NCBI RefSeq assembly: GCF_001618865.1
Contig: NZ_CP015136.1
Coordinates: forward strand, 2,391,001 to 2,455,000
Source: Luteitalea pratensis
Lineage (GTDB): Bacteria; Acidobacteriota; Vicinamibacteria; Vicinamibacterales; Vicinamibacteraceae
Length of the DNA stretch: 64,000 nt
Reading direction: 5' to 3'
Shown in pieces: positions 20,011 to 28,242 of this stretch. How positions within the stretch are numbered: position 1 is the first letter of the stretch; every line of letters starts with the position of its first letter. The notes under the pieces were generated by a model, which saw nothing but the letters and a program-made list of their open reading frames with translations, had not been told where the DNA came from and searched no databases. A program made the translations under genes and the position numbers.

Positions 20011-21207
20011 GTGACTGAAGCCCCACGCGGCCACGCCGGCCTGATCCTGCTCCTCGGCAGCCTGACGGCGATCGCGCCGATGTCCATCGACATGTACCTG
20101 CCGGCATTTCCAGCGTTGCAGGCCACCTTCGCCACCGACGCCGCCGCGGTGCAGCGGACGCTCTCGGTGTTCTTCATCGGGCTCGCCCTCGGACAACTCT
20201 TCTACGGGCCGCTGTCGGACCGCTATGGGCGTCGGCGCCCCCTGCTGGTCGGGCTGGCGCTCTACACCGTCGCCTCGGCCGGCTGTGCGCTGGCCGGTTC
20301 GATTCCTCAACTGATGTGCTGGCGCGGGCTGCAGGCGCTCGGCGGTTGTGCCGGGGTGGTCATGGCGCGTGCCGTGGTCCGCGACGTGTTCGGGCCGCGC
20401 GAGGCGGCTCGCGTCCTGTCGTCGCTGATGCTCGTCATGGGTGTCGCCCCCATCCTGGCGCCGATGGTCGGCGGATGGGTGCTCGCGCACGCCGGGTGGC
20501 GGGCGCTGTTCGGCATCCTGGTCGCGTTCGGGGCGGCGACGTGGGTCGCCGTGGCGCGAGGCCTGCCCGACACCCCGCCAGCGGCCCGGGCGACGACACT
20601 CACGGTGGCCAGCGTGGCTGCGGCCTTCGGGAGGGTCGCGAGGCACGCGAGGTTCCGGCGCTTCGCAGGCGCCGGGGCGCTGGCCCAGTGCGTGCTGTTT
20701 GCCTACATCGCCGGTGCGCCGTTCCTCTACATGCAGGTCCTCGGGCTGTCGCCGACGGGGTTTGCCGCCATGTTCGGCCTCAATTCGCTGGGGCTGATCG
20801 CGGCGTCGCAGATCAACCGCGGCCTGCTGACTCGTGAGACGGCCCGCGACGTGCTCTCGCGAGCGCTGGTCCTGCAGATCCTTGCGGCGGCGTTGTTCGT
20901 AGTCCTGGCGAGGGCGGTGACCCCCGGCCTGTTCCGCCTCGCGGGCCCCGTGTGGCTGGTCGTGCTCCTGCTCGGGTTCGTCCTGCCCAACACCACCGCG
21001 CTGGCGTTGGCGCCGTTCGATCGCGACGCGGGCACCGCGTCGGCGTTGCTCGGGTCGCTGCAGTACGGTACGTCCGGGCTGGCCACCCTCGTGGTGTCGG
21101 CGGCGTTTGACGGCACGCTCAGGCCGATGGCTGTGGCGATTCTGCTCTTCGTGGGTGGGGCGTGGGTGCTGGCGACCCGCCGGATCCCCGCGCAGCCGGA
21201 CCTTTAG
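20011..21207 (+). CDS. Bcr/CflA-family drug exporter (MFS)
   Basis: This 398-residue membrane protein has twelve predicted helices and the DHA1 signatures: SIDMYLPAFPAL in helix 1, the loop 2-3 motif GPLSDRYGRRRPLL, and the antiporter-type GVAPILAPMVGGW in helix 5. These are hallmarks of Bcr/CflA proton-driven exporters of drugs or small metabolites such as bicyclomycin or sulfonamides. It starts with GTG at 20011. GATAAT ends five bases before the start and no Shine-Dalgarno sequence is present, so the message may be leaderless. The region upstream is entirely heptamer array. The substrate cannot be predicted. Confidence 0.92.
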   Translation: MTEAPRGHAGLILLLGSLTAIAPMSIDMYLPAFPALQATFATDAAAVQRTLSVFFIGLALGQLFYGPLSDRYGRRRPLLVGLALYTVASAGCALAGSIPQLMCWRGLQALGGCAGVVMARAVVRDVFGPREAARVLSSLMLVMGVAPILAPMVGGWVLAHAGWRALFGILVAFGAATWVAVARGLPDTPPAARATTLTVASVAAAFGRVARHARFRRFAGAGALAQCVLFAYIAGAPFLYMQVLGLSPTGFAAMFGLNSLGLIAASQINRGLLTRETARDVLSRALVLQILAAALFVVLARAVTPGLFRLAGPVWLVVLLLGFVLPNTTALALAPFDRDAGTASALLGSLQYGTSGLATLVVSAAFDGTLRPMAVAILLFVGGAWVLATRRIPAQPDL

Positions 21208-21306
21208 GCGGGCGTCCGCGGCACCCGGCCGGGCCACGAAGTTTTCACAATTTGGCCGAAGATTTAACGTTGGCGGCACACGCGGTCTGTTAACCTCGAC
21301 GGTCGG

Positions 21307-21798
21307 ATGATCCTCGAACCCACGCAACCATCACGCCGTGCCTTGCTGCTCGGACTCCTGACTTCCGTGACCGCGGCCGCCTGTGGTGGCAGCAGCGACA
21401 CGGCGCCGACACCCGTCAACGAAACCTGGGTGGCCAACGTGCCGTTCTCCACCACGGATTTGACGGTCGGAACTGGCGACGAAGTTGTCAACGGCCTGGT
21501 TCTCAGCGTTGACTACGTCGGCTGGCTTTACAGCACCGCGACGTCGGACAACAAGGGCAACCCGTTTGATACGTCGTGTCCGAGCACGTGCAGCCCCTTG
21601 CAATTCACTGTGGGGGCAGGCCGGTTGATCAAGGGGTTCGAGCAGGGTGTCGTGGGTATGAAGATAGGGGGGATCCGGCGCGTGACGATCCCTCCCGATC
21701 TGGCATACGGCGCGACGGGTTCCAGTCCTGCAATTCCGCCCAATGCGACGCTCATTTTCGAGATCCGCGCCAATGGCGTCGTGGTTACTGCGGCCTAG
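21307..21798 (+). CDS. FKBP-type peptidyl-prolyl isomerase lipoprotein
   Basis: This 163-residue exported protein has an RR-containing signal (SRRALLLGLLTS) and a lipobox TAAAC with Cys26, so it is anchored in a membrane. Residues about 55-163 are a single FKBP domain: LSVDYVGWLY, FTVGAGRLIKGFEQGVVGMKIGG, RRVTIPPDLAYG, and IPPNATLIFEI. It should catalyse proline cis-trans isomerisation and assist folding of envelope proteins. The upstream 99-base gap is A+T-rich for this genome and free of arrays; TAACCT at 21291-21296 is a possible -10. Confidence 0.92.
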   Translation: MILEPTQPSRRALLLGLLTSVTAAACGGSSDTAPTPVNETWVANVPFSTTDLTVGTGDEVVNGLVLSVDYVGWLYSTATSDNKGNPFDTSCPSTCSPLQFTVGAGRLIKGFEQGVVGMKIGGIRRVTIPPDLAYGATGSSPAIPPNATLIFEIRANGVVVTAA

Positions 21799-21926
21799 GC
21801 GGACAGGCGGAGCCCATGAGCCCCGCTACTTGGTTATCGACGGCCGTTGAGCGGAAGCCCAAGTTCCAGCGCCGCGCGCGGCGCGACGGCCATCCGGCCC
21901 GTCCGGGCTACAATGACCGGAACTCC

Positions 21927-24569
21927 GTGCGTCGCGCCCTCACCCTGCTGTTCGTGGCCGTGGCCTCGCTGGCTGCCTCTGCGTCGTCTGGCCCTGCGCC
22001 TGCCGACCGGGAGCCCGATCGCGCCACGTTCGACGCCGTCGTCAAACCCTTCCTCGAAAAGAACTGCACCGACTGCCACAACAATCGCCGGCAGAAGGGC
22101 GGGATGAACTTCGAGCGTCTCGCCAGCGCCGACACGATTGGCGTGCACATCGACGACGTGGAGCACATGCTGCTCAAACTCCGGACCGGCGAGATGCCGC
22201 CGGAGGACGAGGAGCGGCCCGACCCGAAGGACGTCGAGGCGGTCACGCGCTGGATCGAGCAGGAATTCGACCGGCTCGAGCGCATCACGCCGCCCGACCC
22301 TGGCCGCATCACCGCCCGCCGTCTCAATCGGCCCGAATACAACAACACCGTCCGCGATCTCTTCGGCGTCGACGTGCGTCCCGCCGACGACTTCCCGCAA
22401 GACGATGCCGGTTATGGCTTCGACAACATCGCCGACGTCCTGTCGCTGTCGCCGGTGCTGCTCGAGAAGTACATGGTCGCCGCCGAGAAGGTCGTGCGGA
22501 CGGCGATGTTCGGCTACGAAGTCGAGGCCCCGACGCTCGTCCGGCTGAAGGCCCCGACGGCGGCCGTGGCGCCCCTTCGCACACCGCCGGCCCAATACGA
22601 CACCAGCGGGCTGAGCCTGCCCAACTCTGCGCACGCCAGTCACCGCGTCGCCGTTCCCGGCACCTACCTGATCCGCGTGTTCATGAACGGCAAGCGTCCC
22701 AACGGTTCGATGCCGGTGCGGATTGGCCTCTTCGTGGACGGCACGCAGGTCGCCGAGCAACTGCTCGACCCTGCCGCGCTGGCGTCGTTCGAAACCGACG
22801 AGCAGGACCTCGACAGCAAGACGATCGAGTTCAGGGTGCCGCTGAACGTCGGGGAGCGCTGGATCGCGGCGACGGTTATGAACCTCTACGAGGGGCTGCC
22901 GGTCCGCTTCAATGGTCCGAATCCATCGGCCCGGCCCGAGCAGTACCACGTCCCGACATTCACGCCGCCGCAGACCGATCCCACTCCGGAACGGATCGCG
23001 ATGTTCCGGAAGCGGTTCGAGGAGCGTCAGGAGGCGCTGAAGAAGGCGCCCATCAACACGGCGCGAGTCGGACGACTCGAATTGGCGGGGCCGTTCGAGC
23101 CGGAGACGAAGCCCTCGCGCGAGAGCCTCGCCAAGGTGTATGCCTGCGGCCACGTTGGTAGGGACCGCTCTTTTGGTAGGGACCGCTCTCCGCTTGGCCC
23201 GCCGAAGCCGCACGGCGAAGGAGGCAGCGGTCCATCTGCGAGACCGCGCCGTGCGGACGCGAAGGGGTTGGCCGCCTCGGAGAAGCGTCCCTCCCAACAC
23301 CAGTCCTGGTGCGCGCTCAAGAACATCTCCGCCGTCGCCCAGCGTGCCTTCCGTCGCCCCGTGGCGCGCGAGGAACTGGTCCCGTACGTCGCCGTGATGG
23401 CGCGGGCGCAGAAGGCGGGCGAGTCGTTCGACGAGGCACTCGCGATTGCGCTGCAGGCGCTGCTGGTCTCGCCCGACTTCCTGTTCCGCATCGAACAGGA
23501 TCACGTCGCGACAGCGGCGGGGACACAGGCGGTGCCGGTGGGCGAGCACGAACTCGCGTCCCGCCTGTCGTACTTCCTCTGGTCCAGCATGCCCGACGCG
23601 GAGCTGCGGCGGCTCGCCGACCGCGGCATGCTGCGCAAGCCGGGGGTGCTCGAGGCGCAGGTTCGCCGCATGCTCGTCGATGCCAGGTCGTCGGCGCTGG
23701 TCGAGGAGTTCGGCGGCCAGTGGCTGCAGTTCCGTGCCCTCGAGTCGGTCGCCCCGGATCGCGAGAAGTTCCCGCGCTTCGACAATTACCTGCGCCTCTC
23801 GATGCGCAACGAGACGACGCTGTTCTTCGAGCACATCGTCCGTGAGGACCGGAGCATCCTCGAGTTCCTCGACGCCAAGTACACGTACCTCAACGAGCGG
23901 CTGGCGAACCACTACGGCGTGGAGGGCGTGGCCGGCCCGACGTTCCGTCGTGTGGACCTTACCGATGGCCAGCGTGGCGGGGTTCTCACACAGGCGAGCG
24001 TGCTGACGGTCTCGTCTTATGCGACGCGTACCTCGCCGGTGCTGCGTGGCCGGTGGGTACTCGACAACCTGCTGGATGCGCCACCACCCGATCCCCCGGC
24101 CGGCGTGCCCGCGCTCGACGAGAAAGCGATTGGTCAGACGGCGTCGCTCAGGCAGCAGATGGAAGCGCACCGCGCCGACCCGACGTGCGCGTCGTGTCAC
24201 CGCCGCATGGACCCGCTCGGCTTCGGGCTCGAGAACTACGACGGCATTGGTGCCTGGCGCGCCATGGACGGCAAGTTCGCGATCGACCCGAAGGGCGAGT
24301 TGCCTGACGGCCGCACCTTCCATCAGCCATCGGAGTTGCGGACGATCCTGTTGCAGGATCGGCAGGATTTCTCACGCGCCCTCACGTCCAAGTTGATGAT
24401 CTACGCGCTCGGCCGCGGGCTCGAGCGACACGACAAGCCGACCATTCGCGGCATCGTCAACAGGCTGCCGCAGCACGACTACGCGTTCTCCGGTCTGGTG
24501 CTGGAGATCGTGAAGAGTTTGCCGTTCCAGATGCGGCGGGCGGTTCCCGCTGGAGTGACCGCGCCATGA
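21927..24569 (+). CDS. DUF1592-type planctomycete-like cytochrome c domain protein
   Basis: The GTG start at 21927 gives 880 residues with a signal peptide (RRALTLLFVAVASLAASA). A PSCyt1-like haem motif CTDCH is at residues 47-51. DUF1587 (RLNRPEYNNTVRDLFG) follows near 130, then a carbohydrate-binding-like beta domain, DUF1595/DUF1592 (RAFRRPVAREELVPYV from about 470; LLVSPDFLFRIE near 510), DUF1588 with a second haem motif CASCH at 754-758, and DUF1585 at the C-terminus. These proteins are exported and predicted to act in redox or polysaccharide chemistry; no reaction is proven. A 48-codon REP-derived insert (residues about 410-458) interrupts the normally compact Cys-rich segment between domains. 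The TGA overlaps the DUF1552 ATG by four bases. Confidence 0.88.
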   Translation: MRRALTLLFVAVASLAASASSGPAPADREPDRATFDAVVKPFLEKNCTDCHNNRRQKGGMNFERLASADTIGVHIDDVEHMLLKLRTGEMPPEDEERPDPKDVEAVTRWIEQEFDRLERITPPDPGRITARRLNRPEYNNTVRDLFGVDVRPADDFPQDDAGYGFDNIADVLSLSPVLLEKYMVAAEKVVRTAMFGYEVEAPTLVRLKAPTAAVAPLRTPPAQYDTSGLSLPNSAHASHRVAVPGTYLIRVFMNGKRPNGSMPVRIGLFVDGTQVAEQLLDPAALASFETDEQDLDSKTIEFRVPLNVGERWIAATVMNLYEGLPVRFNGPNPSARPEQYHVPTFTPPQTDPTPERIAMFRKRFEERQEALKKAPINTARVGRLELAGPFEPETKPSRESLAKVYACGHVGRDRSFGRDRSPLGPPKPHGEGGSGPSARPRRADAKGLAASEKRPSQHQSWCALKNISAVAQRAFRRPVAREELVPYVAVMARAQKAGESFDEALAIALQALLVSPDFLFRIEQDHVATAAGTQAVPVGEHELASRLSYFLWSSMPDAELRRLADRGMLRKPGVLEAQVRRMLVDARSSALVEEFGGQWLQFRALESVAPDREKFPRFDNYLRLSMRNETTLFFEHIVREDRSILEFLDAKYTYLNERLANHYGVEGVAGPTFRRVDLTDGQRGGVLTQASVLTVSSYATRTSPVLRGRWVLDNLLDAPPPDPPAGVPALDEKAIGQTASLRQQMEAHRADPTCASCHRRMDPLGFGLENYDGIGAWRAMDGKFAIDPKGELPDGRTFHQPSELRTILLQDRQDFSRALTSKLMIYALGRGLERHDKPTIRGIVNRLPQHDYAFSGLVLEIVKSLPFQMRRAVPAGVTAP
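23155..23300. repeat. Long-form REP inserted in frame inside the DUF1592 gene
   Basis: Two GTAGGGACCGCT heads (from 23158 and 23176) are followed by an inner hairpin region and the closing half AGCGGTCC (23226-23233). The block is bounded by GTTGGTAGGGA on the left and an inverted near-copy (TCCCTCCCAAC) on the right. It adds about 48 codons without a stop, between CGH and the cysteine before LKNI, which lie close together in the family as I know it. Confidence 0.75.
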
Positions 24570-25912
24570 TCATCACCGGCTCGCACCTGCCTCGTCGGAC
24601 CTTCCTTCGCGGCCTCGGTACGGCCATCGCTCTGCCGATGCTCGACGCCATGACGCCGGCGCTCGCCAAGGCCGCGCCGGTGGGTCCCAAGCGCCTCGTC
24701 TTCACGTACGTCCCCAACGGCGTGTCGATGACCGGCTGGACGCCCGAGGGCACCGGGGCCGGTTTCCAACTGTCCACCGTGCTCAAGCCGCTGGCCCCGT
24801 ACAAGAACGACATGCTCGTTCTGACCGGCCTGGCGCAGCAGAACGGCCTGGCGCTTGGCGACGGTCCTGGCGACCACGCGCGCGCCGCCGCGTCGTACCT
24901 CACTGGTGTGCACCCGAAGAAAACGGCGGGAGCCGACATCCAGAACGGCGTCTCGGCCGACCAGATCGTCGCGCAGCACATCGGCAAGGCGACACGGTTC
25001 GCGTCGATCGAGCTGGGCTGCGACGATTCGCGCACCGTCGGCAACTGCGACTCTGGCTACAGTTGCGCGTACACCAACAGCCTGGCCTGGCGCGGCGAGA
25101 ACTCGCCGATGCCACCCGAGACCAACCCACGACTGGTCTTCGAGCGCCTGTTCGGCGCCGACGCGCACCTCGATCCGGCGACTCGCCAGCGGCGCATGAT
25201 GCATCGCCGCAGCATCCTCGACGTGGTCGGCGCCCGCACGAAGGCACTGTCGAACAGCCTCGGCGCAAACGATCGCCGCAAGGTCGACGAGTACCTGCAC
25301 GCGGTGCGTGAGATCGAACGGCAGATCGAGGTCGCCGAGAGCGACACGCGCGACCTGCGTCCTGGCATCGACAAGCCGAGCGGTATTCCGGTTGCCTTTG
25401 CCGATTACGCCAAGCTGATGTACGACCTGCAGGTCGTCGCGTTCCAGACCGATCTCACGCGCGTGGTGACGATGATGGTCGGACGCGAGGGATCGAACCG
25501 GACGTACCCGGAGATCGGCGTGCCCGATCCGCACCACCCGCTCACGCACCACCGCAACAACAAGGAGTGGATGGCGCGTGTCGAGCAGATCAACGTCTTC
25601 CACGCCGAACTGTTCGCGTACTTCATCGGCAAGATGAAGGCGACGCCGGACGGCGACAGCAACCTGCTGGCGAACTCGCTGGTGGTGTATGGCAGCGGCC
25701 TGAGCGACGGCAACCGGCACACGCACGAAGACCTGCCGGTCATGGTCGTCGGCCAGGGCGGCGGCCTGTTGCGCACGGGCCGGCACGTGGTCTACGAGAA
25801 GCAGACCCCGATGAACAACCTGTACCTGACGCTGCTGGACGGGATGGGTGTGCCCACCGAATCGCTCGGCGACAGCACGGGCAAGCTGGATTACCTCACC
25901 GACGTTTCGTAG
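24566..25912 (+). CDS. DUF1552 protein, Tat-exported
   Basis: This 448-residue protein begins with a twin-arginine signal (LPRRTFLRGLGTAIALPML) and continues as a full-length DUF1552 member: KRLVFTYVPNGVSM near 45, LTGLAQQNG, HARAAASYLTGVHP, and a C-terminal PVMVVGQGGGLLRTGRHV. DUF1552 genes nearly always follow DUF1592 genes in Acidobacteriota, Planctomycetes and myxobacteria. Here they are coupled by an ATGA overlap and should make interacting exported partners. The fold is related to alkaline-phosphatase/sulfatase-like DUF1501 proteins, but no catalytic residues are assigned. The 3' end runs straight into a GCCTGCA-type array. Confidence 0.9.
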   Translation: MIITGSHLPRRTFLRGLGTAIALPMLDAMTPALAKAAPVGPKRLVFTYVPNGVSMTGWTPEGTGAGFQLSTVLKPLAPYKNDMLVLTGLAQQNGLALGDGPGDHARAAASYLTGVHPKKTAGADIQNGVSADQIVAQHIGKATRFASIELGCDDSRTVGNCDSGYSCAYTNSLAWRGENSPMPPETNPRLVFERLFGADAHLDPATRQRRMMHRRSILDVVGARTKALSNSLGANDRRKVDEYLHAVREIERQIEVAESDTRDLRPGIDKPSGIPVAFADYAKLMYDLQVVAFQTDLTRVVTMMVGREGSNRTYPEIGVPDPHHPLTHHRNNKEWMARVEQINVFHAELFAYFIGKMKATPDGDSNLLANSLVVYGSGLSDGNRHTHEDLPVMVVGQGGGLLRTGRHVVYEKQTPMNNLYLTLLDGMGVPTESLGDSTGKLDYLTDVS

Positions 25913-26015
25913 CCTGCAGCCTACGGCCTTCCGGCTACAGGCCCGTTTCAGGGCTCAGGTCTCAAGTCCCAGGTAAGACCTAAGACCTAAGACCTAAGAC
26001 CTGAAGCGCGGAGCA
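25912..26015. repeat. Period-7 arrays after the DUF1552 gene
   Basis: GCCTGCA/GCCTACG-type units begin at the TAG stop, followed by TCTCAAG-type and CTAAGAC units to about 26003. Confidence 0.75.
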
Positions 26016-26020
26016 CCTAT

Positions 26021-26683
26021 CTACTTCGCCGCGAAGCAGTAGAACAGGCCCGCGCCGCCGGTACCCACGAGGTTGGCCTGGCTGCAGCCTTTCGACGGGT
26101 GTGCCGCGTTGAGCGAGGTTGGCGCCGTGCCGCCGCCGGTGCGGTCGAAGTGGCCGACCGTCGCGCTGCCGGCGCCGTCGGTGCTGGCCGCCCAGTTGCT
26201 GCAGGTGGCCATGTTGGCTTCACCCTCGGTCACCGTGCCGTCCTGCTTGCTGCCGGTCAGGATGTCGTGAGTGTTCGGCGTGTCGCCACGGCCGTTGACG
26301 ACCATCCCCTTCTCGTTGAGCGCCGTCTGCTTGGTCCAGAGCGGCGCCTCGCCGTGCAGGTCCGCGAGGTCCTTCGCGACGACCTCGCCCTTGGCGTTGT
26401 ACCAGGGCCCCTTGCCGATGCGGTCCTTGGCATTGATGGACGGCTTGCCGTCCATCGACGCCGCACTCAGGTACGCGCGCCATTGCTTGCCGCCCGCGCC
26501 CACGGCCTTCGCCAGCGCCTGGCAGTGCGCGTCGGCGCCGGCCAGGCCGCCGAGGTCGGCCCCCTTGCCCGAGCCGACGCTCGTGATGAAGAACGACATC
26601 TGCGGCGACGCCTGCGCGTGCACCAGGATCGAACCAGCAGTGGCGATGGCCGCCACGGTGAGAGTCGGAATCAGTCTTCGCAT
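26021..26683 (-). CDS. Exported protein with endostatin/C-type-lectin-like fold
   Basis: This 220-residue protein has a Sec signal (residues 1-24, ending LVHAQ). Its body reads like DUF1554/endostatin-type lectin folds: GGLAGADAHCQALAKAVGAGGKQWRAYLSA near 45-75, then RIGKGPWYNAKG, a TWTKQT-like strand, and a C-terminal pair of cysteines (SKGCSQANL, LFYCFAAK) that probably form a disulfide with the earlier ones. Such domains occur in secreted proteins that bind partners or glycans. Nothing points to an enzymatic function. It lies convergent to the DUF1552 gene across an array. Confidence 0.75.
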   Translation of the reverse strand: MRRLIPTLTVAAIATAGSILVHAQASPQMSFFITSVGSGKGADLGGLAGADAHCQALAKAVGAGGKQWRAYLSAASMDGKPSINAKDRIGKGPWYNAKGEVVAKDLADLHGEAPLWTKQTALNEKGMVVNGRGDTPNTHDILTGSKQDGTVTEGEANMATCSNWAASTDGAGSATVGHFDRTGGGTAPTSLNAAHPSKGCSQANLVGTGGAGLFYCFAAK

Positions 26684-26734
26684 CTAGCGCTCCTTCTACC
26701 CCATCGATAACGCGGCAGGTGTTCGGCCTTGCGG

Positions 26735-26795
26735 CGTTGACCTTCGCCGTTCGACGTTCGGTTCAGCGTTCGGCATTCAACGTTCAGCGTTCGTC
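26735..26795. repeat. Period-7 array of the GCGTTCG type
   Basis: Units such as CGACGTT, CAGCGTT and CAACGTT fill the gap between the lectin-like gene and the sugar-dehydrogenase-like gene. They are the reverse complement of the GAACGCC family seen elsewhere. Confidence 0.75.
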
Positions 26796-26798
26796 GAC

Positions 26799-28031
26799 CT
26801 ACCCCTTGTAGCTGATCTTCCAGATCGTGCCGTTGCCGTCCTCGACGACGAGCAGCGATCCGTCCTGCAACTGCGCCAGCCCGACGGGACGACCCCAGAC
26901 TTCCGGCTTGTCCTCGCCGAGCATCCAGCCGGTCAGGAAATCCTCGTACGCGCCCGTCGGCTGCCCCTTGACGAACGGAATGTAGACGATCTTGTAGCCC
27001 GTGCGCTTGACGCGCTCGGACGAGCCCCGCAGGGCGGCGAACGCGCCGTTGCGATAGCTCTCCGGGAAGGCCTTGCCGGTGTAGAACGTGAGGGTCATGG
27101 CTGATGCGTGCGGCTCGAAGAGCAACTCCGGGACGACGGTCTTCTTGACGAGATCGGGCATCTTGCCAGCGTGCCGCGGATCCTCGTGCGCACCCAGGTA
27201 CGCGTAGGGCCAGCCATAGAAGCGGCCGGGCACGACCTTGGCCATGTAATCGTTGACGAGGTCGTCACCGAGGCCGCCGCGCTCCTGCACCGTAATCCAC
27301 GCTTCCTTGGTCGCCGGGTTGAAGGCGAGCCCTGGCGCGTTGCGGACGCCCGTGAGCACCGTGGTACGCCCGCTGCCATCGGCGTTGAACTTGAGGACGG
27401 TGGCGCGCAGCGGATCCGGGTCGATGGCGATGTTGTCAGACGACCCGACGGTGACGTAGAAGCTGCGGCCGTCAGGAGCGAATGCGATGGTGCGGGTCCA
27501 GTGGCCGGTCGGCCCGTTGGGCAGCGGCGTGACCGTGGTGGCGGCGGCGGTGGCCTTCTGGTCGCCGGCAGCATACGGATACTTCACGACCTGGTCGGTC
27601 GCGGCGACGTACACCGCGCCCTTCGTGAACGCGATGCCGAACGGCTGCTTCAGGCCGGTGGCGAACTCGCTGCGCTCGCTGTCCTCGATGGTGCCGTTCT
27701 TGTCCGCGTCACGCAGCACCCAGACGCTGCCTGGGCCGGAGTCGACGACGAAGATGTCGCCGTTGGGGGCCTGGGCGACGTTGCGGGGGCGCTTGAAGCC
27801 GCCGGAGGCGAACAGCGTGGCCGTGAACCCCGGCGGCAGCGACAGCGATGCGCCGTCGGGCCGGGGCACGAGCTTCGCAGGGTTCTGGTGGTGCTCCGAT
27901 GGCGTGGCGAGCTCGGCCGCCGAGAACTTGTACGTCTTCGGCGCCGCAGGGCCTTGCGCGGTGAGGGCGACGGTGAGCGTCAGGCCGGCGACAGCCGTCG
28001 CGGCGAGACCCGTCAAGCGGGAGAGGGACAT
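26799..28031 (-). CDS. Sorbosone/PQQ-type sugar dehydrogenase-like beta-propeller, exported
   Basis: The start at 28031 gives 410 residues with a signal peptide (RLTGLAATAVAGLTLTVALTAQG). The rest is a six-bladed propeller of the L-sorbosone/glucose dehydrogenase family: LPPGFTATLFASGGFKRPRNVAQAPNGDIFVVDSG, FGIAFTKGAVYVA, GHWTRTIAFAPDGRSFYVTVGSSDN, NAPGLAFNPATKEAWITVQERG, GRFYGWPYAYLG and a C-terminal RPVGLAQLQDGSLLVVEDGNG. Family members oxidise sugars or aldoses in the periplasm with pyrroloquinoline quinone; this genome region has no PQQ synthesis genes. The longer open frame upstream is an antisense shadow of the PilB gene. Confidence 0.87.
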   Translation of the reverse strand: MSLSRLTGLAATAVAGLTLTVALTAQGPAAPKTYKFSAAELATPSEHHQNPAKLVPRPDGASLSLPPGFTATLFASGGFKRPRNVAQAPNGDIFVVDSGPGSVWVLRDADKNGTIEDSERSEFATGLKQPFGIAFTKGAVYVAATDQVVKYPYAAGDQKATAAATTVTPLPNGPTGHWTRTIAFAPDGRSFYVTVGSSDNIAIDPDPLRATVLKFNADGSGRTTVLTGVRNAPGLAFNPATKEAWITVQERGGLGDDLVNDYMAKVVPGRFYGWPYAYLGAHEDPRHAGKMPDLVKKTVVPELLFEPHASAMTLTFYTGKAFPESYRNGAFAALRGSSERVKRTGYKIVYIPFVKGQPTGAYEDFLTGWMLGEDKPEVWGRPVGLAQLQDGSLLVVEDGNGTIWKISYKG

Positions 28032-28120
28032 GGAACGTGCTCCGTGACTGTACCGGACGAGCCGATGGCCGGCCCGTTGATCGATGGTGACGCGCGCATC
28101 ATACGTCACCGCGGATCGCT

Positions 28121-28165
28121 GATTGGGCACCGGGTACCGGGTGCCGGGTACCCGGTGCGAGAGTC
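28121..28165. repeat. Period-7 array of the GGGTACC type
   Basis: Units such as CACCGGG, TACCGGG and TGCCGGG lie in the divergent gap between the sugar-dehydrogenase-like gene and the PilB-like gene. The rest of that 211-base gap shows no gene; TACCAT at 28233-28238 is a possible -10 for the plus-strand gene. Confidence 0.75.
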
Positions 28166-28242
28166 GGGACTCCGCGCAGCGCCGTCTCGCCACCTTCGCC
28201 CGTTCACGACGGGGAATTCTCCGCCGATTCCTTACCATAGTG

